The position numbers were made by a program, and so were the translations under genes. Of a DNA stretch of 64,000 nt, positions 8,104 to 17,398 are shown piece by piece. The stretch is from G963677325 sp963677325 (GTDB lineage Bacteria; Bacteroidota; Bacteroidia; Bacteroidales; Prolixibacteraceae). The stretch's first letter is position 1. The number at the start of each line of letters is the position of its first letter. The DNA is taken from contig CAXXGM010000007.1 in assembly GCA_963677325.2 (NCBI GenBank), positions 434,001-498,000 of the forward strand, given 5' to 3'. The notes under the pieces were generated by a model, which did no database searches, was not told where the DNA came from, and saw only the letters and a list, made by a program, of their open reading frames with translations.

Positions 8104-9219
8104 ATGTCAGATGATTTGAATTGGTATGAGATCAGGGAAATTGATGAAATTGATTCTCCTTCGCTGGTAGTTTACAAAGACAGGATTTTGAGCAATCTTG
8201 GGACGATGACCGGGATGGCCGGAAGTCCCGATAGACTGATGCCTCATGTGAAAACACATAAAATGGAGATGATTATCAAATTGCATCTTTCATTGGGGAT
8301 ACGGAATTTTAAATGCGCGACCATTGCAGAAGCCGAAATGACAGGTGCAGCAGGCGGCGAAAATGTCCTGATTGCACTCCAACCGGTTGGTCCTAAATTC
8401 GGGAGATTGGTTAACCTTATCAGAAAATTTCCTTCCGTAAATTATTCTGTCATCATTGATAATCCCGGTACTGTTAAACTACTGGATGCTAAAATGTCTG
8501 AAGCAGGAGCAAGAATCGGAGTCTATATCGATGTGAACACCGGAATGAACCGGACAGGTATCGCTCCGGGGGAAGAAGCCCGCGAACTTGTTCTATTGTG
8601 TTCATCTTTAAAACAGGTTGTATTTCTTGGCTTTCATGCCTATGACGGACATAATACGCTTACGGATTTAAATGAGAGAAAGGCCCTTTGTACCCGGGAT
8701 TTTAAAGCTGTGTATGAACTTCTGGCCTGGTCAGAAGAAACACTGGGGAGAAAGCTCAACCTTGTTTCAGGAGGTACTCCGACCTTTCCCATACATGCGA
8801 AGATGAGCGACACAATATGTAGTCCAGGAACTACTGTGTTATGGGATGCTGCTTCCAGAGACCGCTTTCCGGATTTGTCCTTTGAATATGCTGCCGTTCT
8901 CATCACAAGAGTTGTTTCAGTTGTTGGAAGGAATTTGATTTGCCTTGACCTTGGACATAAAGCCATTGCTGCTGAGACGCCTCTTCCAAGAGTACGGTTT
9001 TTGAATCATCCTGAAGCGATACCTGTCTCTCAAAGTGAAGAGCATCTTGTGGTCAGAGTACCGGAAGTAGGAAACTACCAACCCGGAGATGTGTTCTATG
9101 GTATTCCATGGCATATCTGTCCTACCTGTGCTTTGTACCCCGAAGTTATTGTTGCGGAAGATCATCATTGGATTGATAATTGGGCCGTTACAGCACGGAA
9201 CAGATTTATCAGTGTTTGA
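8104..9219 (+). CDS. D-threonine aldolase/D-serine dehydratase-like PLP enzyme
   Basis: A 371-residue fold-type III PLP enzyme. The N-terminal alanine-racemase-like barrel carries the PLP lysine in MPHVKTHK (about residue 55-58) and conserved DVNTGMNRTGI and GFHAYDGH stretches. The C-terminal domain holds the metal-site region HICPTCALYPEVIV. Known relatives split D-threonine or D-3-hydroxyaspartate or dehydrate D-serine; the substrate here cannot be told. The neighbouring RidA-family gene fits an enamine-forming reaction such as D-serine dehydration. Confidence 0.85.
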   Translation: MSDDLNWYEIREIDEIDSPSLVVYKDRILSNLGTMTGMAGSPDRLMPHVKTHKMEMIIKLHLSLGIRNFKCATIAEAEMTGAAGGENVLIALQPVGPKFGRLVNLIRKFPSVNYSVIIDNPGTVKLLDAKMSEAGARIGVYIDVNTGMNRTGIAPGEEARELVLLCSSLKQVVFLGFHAYDGHNTLTDLNERKALCTRDFKAVYELLAWSEETLGRKLNLVSGGTPTFPIHAKMSDTICSPGTTVLWDAASRDRFPDLSFEYAAVLITRVVSVVGRNLICLDLGHKAIAAETPLPRVRFLNHPEAIPVSQSEEHLVVRVPEVGNYQPGDVFYGIPWHICPTCALYPEVIVAEDHHWIDNWAVTARNRFISV

Positions 9220-9249
9220 TTCCTGATTTTAATCTTCCTGAATAACCTG

Positions 9250-9472
9250 AGCTCGATCTAAGCAATGGATAAGACAATGCTTGATTGTTTGAGCGTTAAT
9301 GTTGTCTTCGATAACCTAATCTTTAAAAAAACACCTTAGATGGGATTAATTTTACGCTTTCACTAACCTAATTACCTGATTAAATTAGGTTATTAGGTTG
9401 GTTTTTCTCCCTCGACCATGACTACTGAGGTGTTTTCGACAGATTAGGTTATCTATTCCTTAGATCGAACTC
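9250..9472. repeat. palindromic MITE-like element, copy A
   Basis: In the 370-base gap between the PLP-enzyme and kinase genes. Outer ends GAGCTCGATCTAAGCAAT (9250) and ATTCCTTAGATCGAACTC (to 9472) are inverted repeats, as are inner arms from GATAACCTAATC (9310 on) and the block ending AGATTAGGTTATC (to 9453). The centre holds another small palindrome of AACCTAAT/ATTAGGTT units. The reverse complement matches copy C near 62.6 kb along most of its length; copy B (62.16 kb) matches the left part. No open frame inside. The remaining 9473-9589 shows nothing. Confidence 0.65.
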
Positions 9473-9589
9473 ACGTTGAATAATAAATTTAAAAACTGGC
9501 CTCATGATTCAGGTCTGCCGTAAAGATTAGAAAGAGGGTGTTTCCAAAGAAAAGCTTCAGGAACAAAACAGGTTAAAGGAGCTAACGCA

Positions 9590-12500
9590 TTAGCCGGCGC
9601 TTAATGGCAAGGTGATTGTAAATGTGCTTCCGACTCCAAATTCGGATTTGACACTTATCGTACCATGAAGTAAGTCCATTAATTTCTTGCTGATTGATAA
9701 TCCTAATCCGGTCCCCTCATGTTTTCTGGTAAGATCATTTTCAACCTGAATAAATGGGTTGAAGAGTTTGCCCAGATTCTCCTCTTTAATACCGATTCCT
9801 GTATCGGAAACTTCTATCTTTAATGAATCGTTGTCTTTATAACATTTAATATTTACAGACCCCTTGTCGGTGAATTTGACCGCATTATTTAATAAATTCA
9901 GGATTACCTGACGAGTCCGTTGTCTGTCATTCACGATTTCACCGATCTCCGGAATTATTTCAAAATTGAGGGAAAGTCCTTTATTCGTTGTGGCCAACTT
10001 CTCCAGTTTTATGACCTCTTCTATTAATTCTTCGATATTGAAAGATTCGTAGATGGGTGTCAATTGTCCAGCTTCAATTTTAGAAAGGTCTAAAATATCA
10101 TTGATCAAGGTTAGAAGATGCCGGCCACTCAGTTGGACCATTCCAAGCTGTTTCTTTTGTTCTTCATTTAGTTGCCCGGCTTTTTCCTGTAAAAGAATTC
10201 CGCTGAATCCTATGATTGAGTTAAGGGGTGTGCGAAGTTCATGGGACATGGTTGCCAGAAAGGCCGATTTGAGCCGGTCCGCCGATTCGGCACGTTCCTT
10301 CGCAGATTCCAATTCAGCTGTCCTTCTCTTAACTGTCTCTTCCAGGTATAGACCATAATTTTTCAGCGCCTCCTCTGCCTGTTTACGTTCGGTGATCAAA
10401 TCAAAAACCGTGACAAAATATTCCTTTACCGGACTGTAGACAGAAATATCAAGCCATATACTCAGAGATTTAAGATAAATCTCAAACCGCTCCGGTTTCC
10501 CCGATAAGGCCACCCTGCTGCAGGCTTCAAATAAATCAGGATCATCTTCCATAATGTGAGGAATCACCTCAGAAACTTTCCTTCCGGTAACATTTTTTAG
10601 TCCCGTCAAAGTTTCAAATGATTGGTTAACGTCCAGGTACATGTAATCCGTAGGGCGCCCGTCCTCATACAACATTTTATAGTAGGCAAAACCCTCCACC
10701 ATATTTTCAAAAAGAGAACGGAACTTCCTTTCACTTTCTTTTAATTCTTCTTCAGCCTCTTTGCGTTCGCGTTCGTTTTCAATTGCTTCAATAGCAAATG
10801 AAATATTGGACGTGACATCTTTAAACAGTTGAACTTCTTCCGGATTAAAATAGTACGTTCGATCAGCATACAATGAAAATGTACCGACAACCTTATTATA
10901 AACCTTTATCGGCAGAGTCACAGATGACTTGAGACCATGCTTCTGCGCCTCTTTCCACCACTTGACCATTCTCGGATCACTGGATATATCATTGCAGATG
11001 ACCTCCTTCCCGGTAATAATGGCTAATTTAGCAGGCCCCATCTCATTAGTATTATCTAAACTCAGAAATGTAATTATTTTTGCAAAGAATTCATCTTCCA
11101 AACCATTCCACGCAACAGGTCTCACCATCTTTTCTTTTTCATCAATCATGCCAATCCAGGACATCCGGAATTTACCGAACCGAACTGAAATATTGCAAAT
11201 CTCTTTAAACAGAGCATCCTTTTCATGAATATTGATGATCGCATGATTAATATGGCTGAGAACCGCTAAAATTCGACTGGCTTTTATGATTTCATTTTCT
11301 GCCTGCCTGTGACTTGTGATATCACGGATTGATTCTATTGCACCAATACGGTTACCCTTATCATCAAACAAAGGGGCCCACTTGATCCATATATAGGCGC
11401 CTTTGCCTTTGTAAAGGGCAGAAGCAAATATTTCTGCCTCAACTGTATTTCCTTTCTTTTTTACATTTTCAAATCTGGACAATAATAATTCTTCATTGTT
11501 GGTTTCTATAATTTCCATAAGAGTCATCCGATGATCACCATAGAAGGGTGCAGAATAAATCTGCGCCCCCTGCCCTATCATCTCATCTTTACTAATCCCT
11601 GTCATCTCCTCAATGGCTTTGTTCCAGGCGACTACTTTATTCCCATTATCGAGTACAAAGGTTGCGTCCGGCAGAAAATCAATGATGCTGCTCAGTTTTT
11701 GTCTGGATTCTTTCAATGCCTCTTCAGCTATTTTTTGCTCGGTGATATCCATCACAAGAGATGTGACTCCAATTGTATTTCCTGTCTGATCAACAAGAGG
11801 GGTATTAAACCACTCACAATAAATTATTCTCCCATCCTTGGTGAGATTCTCGTTGGAACTTCGTAGCCCGCCGGTCTGTTTTACAATTGAATCCCAAATA
11901 TCTTCTATCGGGGGAACAACAGATTTTGGAACAATCAGGCTCCAGTATTTTCCTATGGCTTCCTCACGCGTATATCCAAACATCTTGATAGCAGCCGGGT
12001 TCCATTCCCTGATATAACCGTCCATGTCAAATTCAACGACCGCGAGTGGTGTTTGCTGAACATGCAGGGCCAACTTCTCCAAGGTAAGTTCCAGTGTTTT
12101 TTCTGCCCGTCTTCGTTCGGTGATATCCTGTAGGATACAATGTGTCTGCTTGAATTCCCCGTTAATATCATGGCCTATCTTGCCATCAAAAGCGATGAAT
12201 AATGGATTGCCATTTTTATGAATCATCTCAAATTCACTATGAATCTCGCCTTTAGCTTTGAATAAGGGGAAACGTTCCCGGAAGCTTTCCCGGTAAGACG
12301 GAGAAATAAAGTCGCCAAACCACTTTCCGATTACTTCTCCGCGGGTATAACCCAATGTATCGAGCCATCGCTGGTTTACCTCGATTAAATTGCCGTCATT
12401 GTCAAGCGACTGATACCCAAGGGGAGCCTGGTTAAATAGCATATGGAATCGCTCCTCGCTCTCTTTCAGGGCAATTTCAGCTTTCTTGCGCTCAGTGGTC

Positions 12501-13312
12501 ACTTCCGTGTACATGACAATGCCCCCGATCTCCCCATCAACATGGCGCCAGGGGCGACATTCCCAACGGTTATAAGTAATAGAACCATCGGGACGTTCAA
12601 AAAAATCATCCTCGCTGCGTTCAATGGCTCCAGCCAGGCAGCGTTGGTGAACATCTTTCCATCTTTGGGGCAACTCAGGAAATATATCATAGAGGTTTTT
12701 TCCTATAACATCCTCTTCCCTGACATTATAATCCTGGAGATAACGATTGCTCACTGCAATATACCGGATATCCCTATCGAGGACTGCAATGGCATTAGGA
12801 TCGTGTTTTACAATATAGTGCATGATCTCCTCGCTGTCATGGAGCTCTTTTTCCGCTTTTTTCCGCTCAGAAATATCCTCGATTAAAGCAACAAAATAAA
12901 GAAATTGACCATTTCCATCATATATGGCGATAAATGTGACAGCTTCGCAGGAAATGGTCTGATCTTTACGAATAAAACGCTTTTCTGTCTTAAAAACCGG
13001 GATTACTCCGGACTTAAGCTTGTTTAATGATTCAATATCCTTTTCAATATATCGCATATAGGAAATATCCAAGAAGGAAAGGTTCATCAGTTCCTGCTTT
13101 GAATAACCCAGGATCCGGCAAAATGCTTCATTCAGTTCCAGAAAATGCAAATCAGCTCCGATGATGGCCAATCCTATGCCACTCTCATCAAACATGTTCC
13201 ATATAGCTGAATTTCTTATGTCTGAAAGATATTCCGAAGTGCTGGTCTGGATTCTCATGGTGTACAAATAAATGGCATTAAAAATTCGTAAAGTATGAAA
13301 AGCACTTGCCAT
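9590..13312 (-). CDS. multi-PAS/GAF sensor histidine kinase
   Basis: A 1240-residue soluble kinase. By eye there are five PAS/PAC units (about 35-150, 160-285, 285-405, 405-530, 535-655), a GAF domain (about 665-835), a sixth PAS (845-965), a short coiled coil (LEETVKRRTAELESAKERAE), HisKA with the phospho-acceptor in ATMSHELRTPLNS, and a HATPase domain with NLLNNAVKF, VSDTGIGIKEE and HEGTGLGLSI. There is no membrane helix and no receiver domain, so it senses cytoplasmic or diffusible signals and passes phosphate to a partner encoded elsewhere. No response regulator is adjacent. A Met at residue 19 (13258) is a possible alternative start. Repeated DITER-type PAC ends show that the PAS units arose partly by internal duplication. 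Confidence 0.93.
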   Translation of the reverse strand: MASAFHTLRIFNAIYLYTMRIQTSTSEYLSDIRNSAIWNMFDESGIGLAIIGADLHFLELNEAFCRILGYSKQELMNLSFLDISYMRYIEKDIESLNKLKSGVIPVFKTEKRFIRKDQTISCEAVTFIAIYDGNGQFLYFVALIEDISERKKAEKELHDSEEIMHYIVKHDPNAIAVLDRDIRYIAVSNRYLQDYNVREEDVIGKNLYDIFPELPQRWKDVHQRCLAGAIERSEDDFFERPDGSITYNRWECRPWRHVDGEIGGIVMYTEVTTERKKAEIALKESEERFHMLFNQAPLGYQSLDNDGNLIEVNQRWLDTLGYTRGEVIGKWFGDFISPSYRESFRERFPLFKAKGEIHSEFEMIHKNGNPLFIAFDGKIGHDINGEFKQTHCILQDITERRRAEKTLELTLEKLALHVQQTPLAVVEFDMDGYIREWNPAAIKMFGYTREEAIGKYWSLIVPKSVVPPIEDIWDSIVKQTGGLRSSNENLTKDGRIIYCEWFNTPLVDQTGNTIGVTSLVMDITEQKIAEEALKESRQKLSSIIDFLPDATFVLDNGNKVVAWNKAIEEMTGISKDEMIGQGAQIYSAPFYGDHRMTLMEIIETNNEELLLSRFENVKKKGNTVEAEIFASALYKGKGAYIWIKWAPLFDDKGNRIGAIESIRDITSHRQAENEIIKASRILAVLSHINHAIINIHEKDALFKEICNISVRFGKFRMSWIGMIDEKEKMVRPVAWNGLEDEFFAKIITFLSLDNTNEMGPAKLAIITGKEVICNDISSDPRMVKWWKEAQKHGLKSSVTLPIKVYNKVVGTFSLYADRTYYFNPEEVQLFKDVTSNISFAIEAIENERERKEAEEELKESERKFRSLFENMVEGFAYYKMLYEDGRPTDYMYLDVNQSFETLTGLKNVTGRKVSEVIPHIMEDDPDLFEACSRVALSGKPERFEIYLKSLSIWLDISVYSPVKEYFVTVFDLITERKQAEEALKNYGLYLEETVKRRTAELESAKERAESADRLKSAFLATMSHELRTPLNSIIGFSGILLQEKAGQLNEEQKKQLGMVQLSGRHLLTLINDILDLSKIEAGQLTPIYESFNIEELIEEVIKLEKLATTNKGLSLNFEIIPEIGEIVNDRQRTRQVILNLLNNAVKFTDKGSVNIKCYKDNDSLKIEVSDTGIGIKEENLGKLFNPFIQVENDLTRKHEGTGLGLSISKKLMDLLHGTISVKSEFGVGSTFTITLPLSAG

Positions 13313-13381
13313 AGTTATTAAATATATGAAAATATGGCGAATCTTTCAAATATATTAACAGACGATTTTGGATAAAAATGA

Positions 13382-13412
13382 TAAATGCAGGAATTAAAGA
13401 TTCCTGCATTTA
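13382..13412 (-). terminator. hairpin terminator
   Basis: Perfect 13-bp stem TAAATGCAGGAAT / ATTCCTGCATTTA with a 5-nt loop, between the small frame at 13439-13552 and the kinase start on the minus strand. It would close a short transcript coming from the right. Confidence 0.6.
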
Positions 13413-13438
13413 GATGTAAACATATAATTTAGAAAAGA

Positions 13439-13552
13439 TTAGAATGCGGTTCTCATTTCGTGTGCCGGCAACGGCTTTTTATCGTAGAAAGATTTCTCTG
13501 ATCTAAGGAAATAACAGCTATCGAAATGTCTTTTTACAAATTCTTCAACCAT
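13439..13552 (-). CDS. possible 37-aa small protein
   Basis: An ATG-started minus-strand frame (13552 to TAA at 13441-13439) coding 37 residues that start MVEEFVKRHFDSCYFLRSEK and end HEMRTAF. It lies in the 301-base gap between the kinase and the TPR cluster and is followed 27 bases later by a strong hairpin, so a short transcript plausibly ends there. The composition looks protein-like but there is no recognised family; it may equally be a chance frame in a small RNA. Confidence 0.35.
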   Translation of the reverse strand: MVEEFVKRHFDSCYFLRSEKSFYDKKPLPAHEMRTAF

Positions 13553-13613
13553 GTCAATTTATAATTTTGACATTTTAGTCCTGCATTTGACTTTACATAC
13601 CGGGTAGAGCTTT

Positions 13614-14450
13614 TTAAAACACAATCGATTTATCAATGTTCACGATTCGAATGATGTCGCAGGTTTCCGGATTAAAGATGATGAGTCCGCCACTGAAATA
13701 TTTAATCATTCCTCCGCCAAAATCTCCGGTGACATACACCAGGCTGTTGTCCTTGAGAGCATAGATTCCCTCTCTTGTAGCAATGTAAAGGATGCCATTT
13801 TTTGAATCAACGGCCATTGATTGGATCTCACTCTCTTTCTGAAACCCGGCCACTAAATTCAGCACTTTGCTTTGGGGAGAAAATGAAAACACTCCGCTTC
13901 CAATCGCAAGATAAAGCGAATCGCTCATTTCTACCACCGTAGTGATAGGTTTGGGGGAAACCAAGAGTTGTTTGTATTTTCCTCCTTTTGCGAAAGCATA
14001 GAGTTTGTATTGTTTATCTTCCCTGGATTGATCGAATAAATACATCACCTCTTTCCCTGCCGCTATTTTCATGTCTGCCCTGGGTAATTGGACCAGTGTG
14101 TCAAGGTTTCCTTCAGCGTTCATATAACCCAGGACATTGTTTCTTATCGCCATTAGAAGACCGTCCTTTGTATAAGCATATGAATTTACCGGATTCCCAT
14201 CCACCTTGTTTCCCAATTGTGATATTCCTCCCCACCCCAATAAATAAATCTTGTCGCCGGTGGAGAGAGTGATGTATTTGCCGGGGGACATATCTATGGC
14301 GCTGATAAAATGGCTTTTTTTAAGTGTTGAATCCAACATGTTGCTGCTTAGCATTACTTCATAACGCAGGGAGTCTTTCTGCTGGGCAAAAGCTGATTGG
14401 ACAAGAAACAGAAACAAAATTACCAGAGAGTAGATTATTGGTTTTTTCAT
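13614..14450 (-). CDS. secreted beta-propeller-like protein, unknown function
   Basis: A 278-residue protein with a signal peptide (MKKPIIYSLVILFLFLVQSAFAQ). The mature part is built of repeated strand pairs with patterns such as GDKIYLLGWGG, NSYAYTKDGLLMAIRNNV, SDSLYLAIGSGVFSFS and NGILYIATREGIYALKDN, typical of NHL/SBBP-like propeller blades. No catalytic motif is seen. It is the last gene of the minus-strand TPR cluster, 18 bases after the 373-aa secreted protein, and so is probably co-expressed with the TPR proteins. Binding of protein or glycan is the usual role of such folds; nothing more can be said. Confidence 0.75.
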   Translation of the reverse strand: MKKPIIYSLVILFLFLVQSAFAQQKDSLRYEVMLSSNMLDSTLKKSHFISAIDMSPGKYITLSTGDKIYLLGWGGISQLGNKVDGNPVNSYAYTKDGLLMAIRNNVLGYMNAEGNLDTLVQLPRADMKIAAGKEVMYLFDQSREDKQYKLYAFAKGGKYKQLLVSPKPITTVVEMSDSLYLAIGSGVFSFSPQSKVLNLVAGFQKESEIQSMAVDSKNGILYIATREGIYALKDNSLVYVTGDFGGGMIKYFSGGLIIFNPETCDIIRIVNIDKSIVF

Positions 14451-14468
14451 GGTTTGTGAATTAAAAAC

Positions 14469-15590
14469 TTAATATTTTCTCAGACCTACTTTCCAGTCAT
14501 CCGAAACATGTGAATAGATATTTTTATTTTTAAGCAGCTCCATCCCTTTGGATTCCATGAGAGCAAAATTAGCCGCATCTTTAGCATCATCTATTTCGCC
14601 GGAAATAAAATCTTTTCCCTGTTCGGCGTATGATTTTGCAGTTTGAACCCCGGTTTTATAAAGCGCATTTGAGGAGATTTTGGCCCGCAGATCGACATTG
14701 CCGACTTCATCCATTCTTGCAATGTTCCCGCTGATAGCTGCATCGGAAGCATCTTTAAGGTAGGACATTGTTTCCTTTTTGATGTTCAGCATGTACCGGC
14801 CGGCCAAAGCTGCCACGCGTCCTCCCTGGAAAGTTTCTATCTTGTTAATGGCTGCCTCTAAATATTGATCCGGTCCACTCTCTGCAGGAGCATTTGATTC
14901 TTCCATCTTATAGCTGTTGGGAGGAACCTGTGCCCATGCGTTATTATCCCAGCCAATTTTGAGACCCTGCCTGAGCAGGTTTTGCCGTTCAATATCTTCC
15001 CTGGACATTGGAGCAGGTTTCATATCCAAAGGCTTGAACTCAATGTCACCGGCAATGAGTGTTTTTAACTTAATCATGTTTGTGCTCAACACCTTGTAGG
15101 ATTCCATCATCTTTTCATATCTCGCCTGCGCTATAGAATCATTGTAGCGTCTCTCGGCTTCTGCTCTTGCAGCAAGAATGGCAGCCTGCCGACGCTCTGC
15201 TTCAATGGCCTGTGGGCTTTTTTGTGTGCTGCCGCTGCTGAAAATCATCCCGATAAAAGCGCTTGCAAGACCGCTTGCAATTTGCATCTTCACGGCATTT
15301 TGGAAAAGGGCTGCTTGAGAAATAGTATTTGCAACATTTGTTGGTCTTTGAGCCGGAGTAACAGTATGGTGGTCTGTATTCCCACTCGATACCTTTTGTC
15401 CGGCAATGTTTTCCAATTGTTCAAGTGCACTTCCACCTTTAACGCCTGTATCAAAGCCATTACCACTATTAGCCTTATACGTTTCTATTTTCTCCCCAGT
15501 TGTTATACCAATCTGGGAGAGAGCAATATTTGGAAGTAATAAGCTTAGGAATAATCCCATAAAAATCTGAAGTTTTAAGTGCTTTTTCAT
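14469..15590 (-). CDS. secreted Ala/Glu-rich coiled-coil protein, unknown function
   Basis: A 373-residue protein with a signal peptide (MKKHLKLQIFMGLFLSLLLPNIALS). After a polar N-terminal part comes a weakly hydrophobic stretch (MQIASGLASAFIGMIFSSG, about 107-125) and then a coiled-coil-like segment rich in Ala, Glu and Arg (EAERRQAAILAARAEAERRY, about 133-152). The C-terminal half is helical without known motifs. I do not recognise the family. It lies between the six TPR paralogues and the propeller-like gene, 41 bases past the last TPR stop, and is probably in the same transcript. Confidence 0.75.
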   Translation of the reverse strand: MKKHLKLQIFMGLFLSLLLPNIALSQIGITTGEKIETYKANSGNGFDTGVKGGSALEQLENIAGQKVSSGNTDHHTVTPAQRPTNVANTISQAALFQNAVKMQIASGLASAFIGMIFSSGSTQKSPQAIEAERRQAAILAARAEAERRYNDSIAQARYEKMMESYKVLSTNMIKLKTLIAGDIEFKPLDMKPAPMSREDIERQNLLRQGLKIGWDNNAWAQVPPNSYKMEESNAPAESGPDQYLEAAINKIETFQGGRVAALAGRYMLNIKKETMSYLKDASDAAISGNIARMDEVGNVDLRAKISSNALYKTGVQTAKSYAEQGKDFISGEIDDAKDAANFALMESKGMELLKNKNIYSHVSDDWKVGLRKY

Positions 15591-15631
15591 AGCTTTTGTT
15601 TTAATTGGTTATATCCTTCACTGTTTGCTGT

Positions 15632-16477
15632 TTACTTATTTATTCCTGCTTCCCATTCGTAAATCTTATCCTGTGCATTTCTTGCATCCGGAGAACCCGG
15701 TAAGATAAGCATGTACTTTTTCATGCTTAGAATAGCCTGGTCAAATTGCCTTAGCTGGGCATAGATCAATGCCATGTTGAAGTAAGCATCCGGGAAACCT
15801 GTTTCGTTTATCTGAAGGGCCTGCTTAAAATAGTTGAGGGCCTGACCATAGTCTTTTGTTTGCGTGGCGGCATTTGCCTGAACGATGAATTTCCTTTGTT
15901 CTTCAGAAACCGGTTGTTTTGCAGCCTGTCCTTTATACTTTTCGACAACCGAAGCAAACCGTGTCAACTCAGATCCAACAGACTCGGTGATGGTTTGTCT
16001 TTTAATAAAATACAAATCGTCCGCAAGCCGGCACATTAAATCGTAATCCAGACTGTAAATATCGGTCAAATTTTCTCCAAATTGAATGCCAATCTGATAC
16101 ATTACAACATGTTTCCCGCTTTCTTTTTGGAGCCGGTTTCCCCAGACAAAAAATACGTCATTAGATGATTTAGCAATATCAAGATTAAAGTTTATCAGCG
16201 AGGTCGTAATAAGGAATCCATCACCTTCCATGACCGCTTTATCAATAAGTGTCCGGTTACTGGTCAATTTTACCCTGACATAAGGTTTGCTGGAATAAAA
16301 ATGTACCGTCTCTTTTTTGTTTAAGATACTCAGTATTTCCTGCTGAGCCTCTTTAATCGTGCGAATATTTTCCGGAAGTTTGGACTTGTACTGATCGAGA
16401 GTTTGTGCATGAGTTGCGAAAGTCAGCCCAAACATGATAGCTGAAACAAAGAACATTTCAAATCGGATCTTTTTCAT
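15632..16477 (-). CDS. secreted TPR protein, paralogue F of six
   Basis: Start taken at MKKIRFEMFF (16477), which leaves a clean signal peptide ending THAQ; a longer frame to 16513 would overlap the upstream gene. The 281-residue protein has an N-terminal domain of about 150 residues ending in a helix (LMCRLADDLYFIKRQ) and a C-terminal module shared by all six paralogues: SEEQRKFIVQANA, two TPR-like helix pairs (DYGQALNYFKQALQINETG, FDQAILSMKKYMLILPGSP) and DARNAQDKIYEWEAGI. Its TPR part is the most divergent of the set. Likely periplasmic; partner unknown. Confidence 0.82.
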   Translation of the reverse strand: MKKIRFEMFFVSAIMFGLTFATHAQTLDQYKSKLPENIRTIKEAQQEILSILNKKETVHFYSSKPYVRVKLTSNRTLIDKAVMEGDGFLITTSLINFNLDIAKSSNDVFFVWGNRLQKESGKHVVMYQIGIQFGENLTDIYSLDYDLMCRLADDLYFIKRQTITESVGSELTRFASVVEKYKGQAAKQPVSEEQRKFIVQANAATQTKDYGQALNYFKQALQINETGFPDAYFNMALIYAQLRQFDQAILSMKKYMLILPGSPDARNAQDKIYEWEAGINK

Positions 16478-16499
16478 ATTTTCAGTTTTAGTAAGTCGA

Positions 16500-17330
16500 T
16501 TATTTCGCCACATTCAATTCCCATTCGTAAATTTTATCCTGAGCGCTTCGTGCATCCGAACCATCCGGTTCCAGCAGAAGGTATTTCTTCATATAGAAGA
16601 TAGCAGCATCAAAATTGCTTACCTGTGCCGAAAGCAAGGCTAAATTGGAATAGGCCGCCGGATATGCAGTTGGGTCTATTTCAACTGCTTTTTTATACAG
16701 TTCAATGGCCTTGTCAAACATTTTCTTTTCATTCAGAGAATTGGCCTGTACAATGAACCTCCTTTGCTCTTCCGAAACAGCTGGTTTTATTTTTAATTCG
16801 CGATACTTTGCGGCTATTGATTTAAAAAGGCTGAGCAATGAATCATTTTGTTGAATACTATTGAACGGCTGTTCACTATAAAGATGATAGTATTGCTGAA
16901 AAAAACATAAATAATTGGCTAATTGTTTGAAATTCCCAGTGTTCGCTTCAGTAGTGAATCTTAATCCTCCAAGTCTTATCGTGTAACCGCTCCAACTGGG
17001 TGGTACGTCGTCAACCCGAATAATTTCAATAGGTGTTTTCAGTAATTTCGAAAAAAGCCAGGTACTTGCTTTATTACGTTTATAGGTAATATTAAATCCA
17101 TCATCAGAAACAGAAACATCTTTGGGGAAACTGCTGGGCCTGTTACGATCATCCCAACTTTCGGTTTCCCTTAATAATTTTGCCAGGCTATTTTTTGCCT
17201 CATTAAATTCAGCCTTGGGAATAACTGGATAATAATAATGCTTTTCATTCTGTGTCTTTGTCTGTGCATTTGAAGCGGCACTCAAAAGCACAACAGCTAA
17301 TAATGTGATTAATCTAAGTTTGATGTTCAT
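16500..17330 (-). CDS. secreted TPR protein, paralogue E of six
   Basis: Start chosen at MNIKLRLITLL (17330) because its signal peptide (to SNAQ) matches the paralogues; an ATG at 17363 is possible. The 276-residue protein has the variable N-terminal domain (VSVSDDGFNITYKRN, WLFSKLLKTP) and the common C-terminal module SEEQRRFIVQANS ... AIELYKKAVEIDPTAYP ... NFDAAIFYMKKYLLLEPDGSDARSAQDKIYEWE. The DNA for this module (about 16520-16790) is close to that of paralogue C (about 18470-18740), pointing to recent duplication or gene conversion. Confidence 0.83.
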   Translation of the reverse strand: MNIKLRLITLLAVVLLSAASNAQTKTQNEKHYYYPVIPKAEFNEAKNSLAKLLRETESWDDRNRPSSFPKDVSVSDDGFNITYKRNKASTWLFSKLLKTPIEIIRVDDVPPSWSGYTIRLGGLRFTTEANTGNFKQLANYLCFFQQYYHLYSEQPFNSIQQNDSLLSLFKSIAAKYRELKIKPAVSEEQRRFIVQANSLNEKKMFDKAIELYKKAVEIDPTAYPAAYSNLALLSAQVSNFDAAIFYMKKYLLLEPDGSDARSAQDKIYEWELNVAK

Positions 17331-17398
17331 TTGACCCGGTTTAGTGCTCAAAAGAGTTTTCATTTTTTAAGGTTCTTTAGTTTCAGTCTAAGAATTGA

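Noticed and set aside
12443..12886. 147-codon plus-strand frame within the kinase gene
   Set aside because: Antisense shadow of the PAS-coding region; the kinase frame is clearly the real one.
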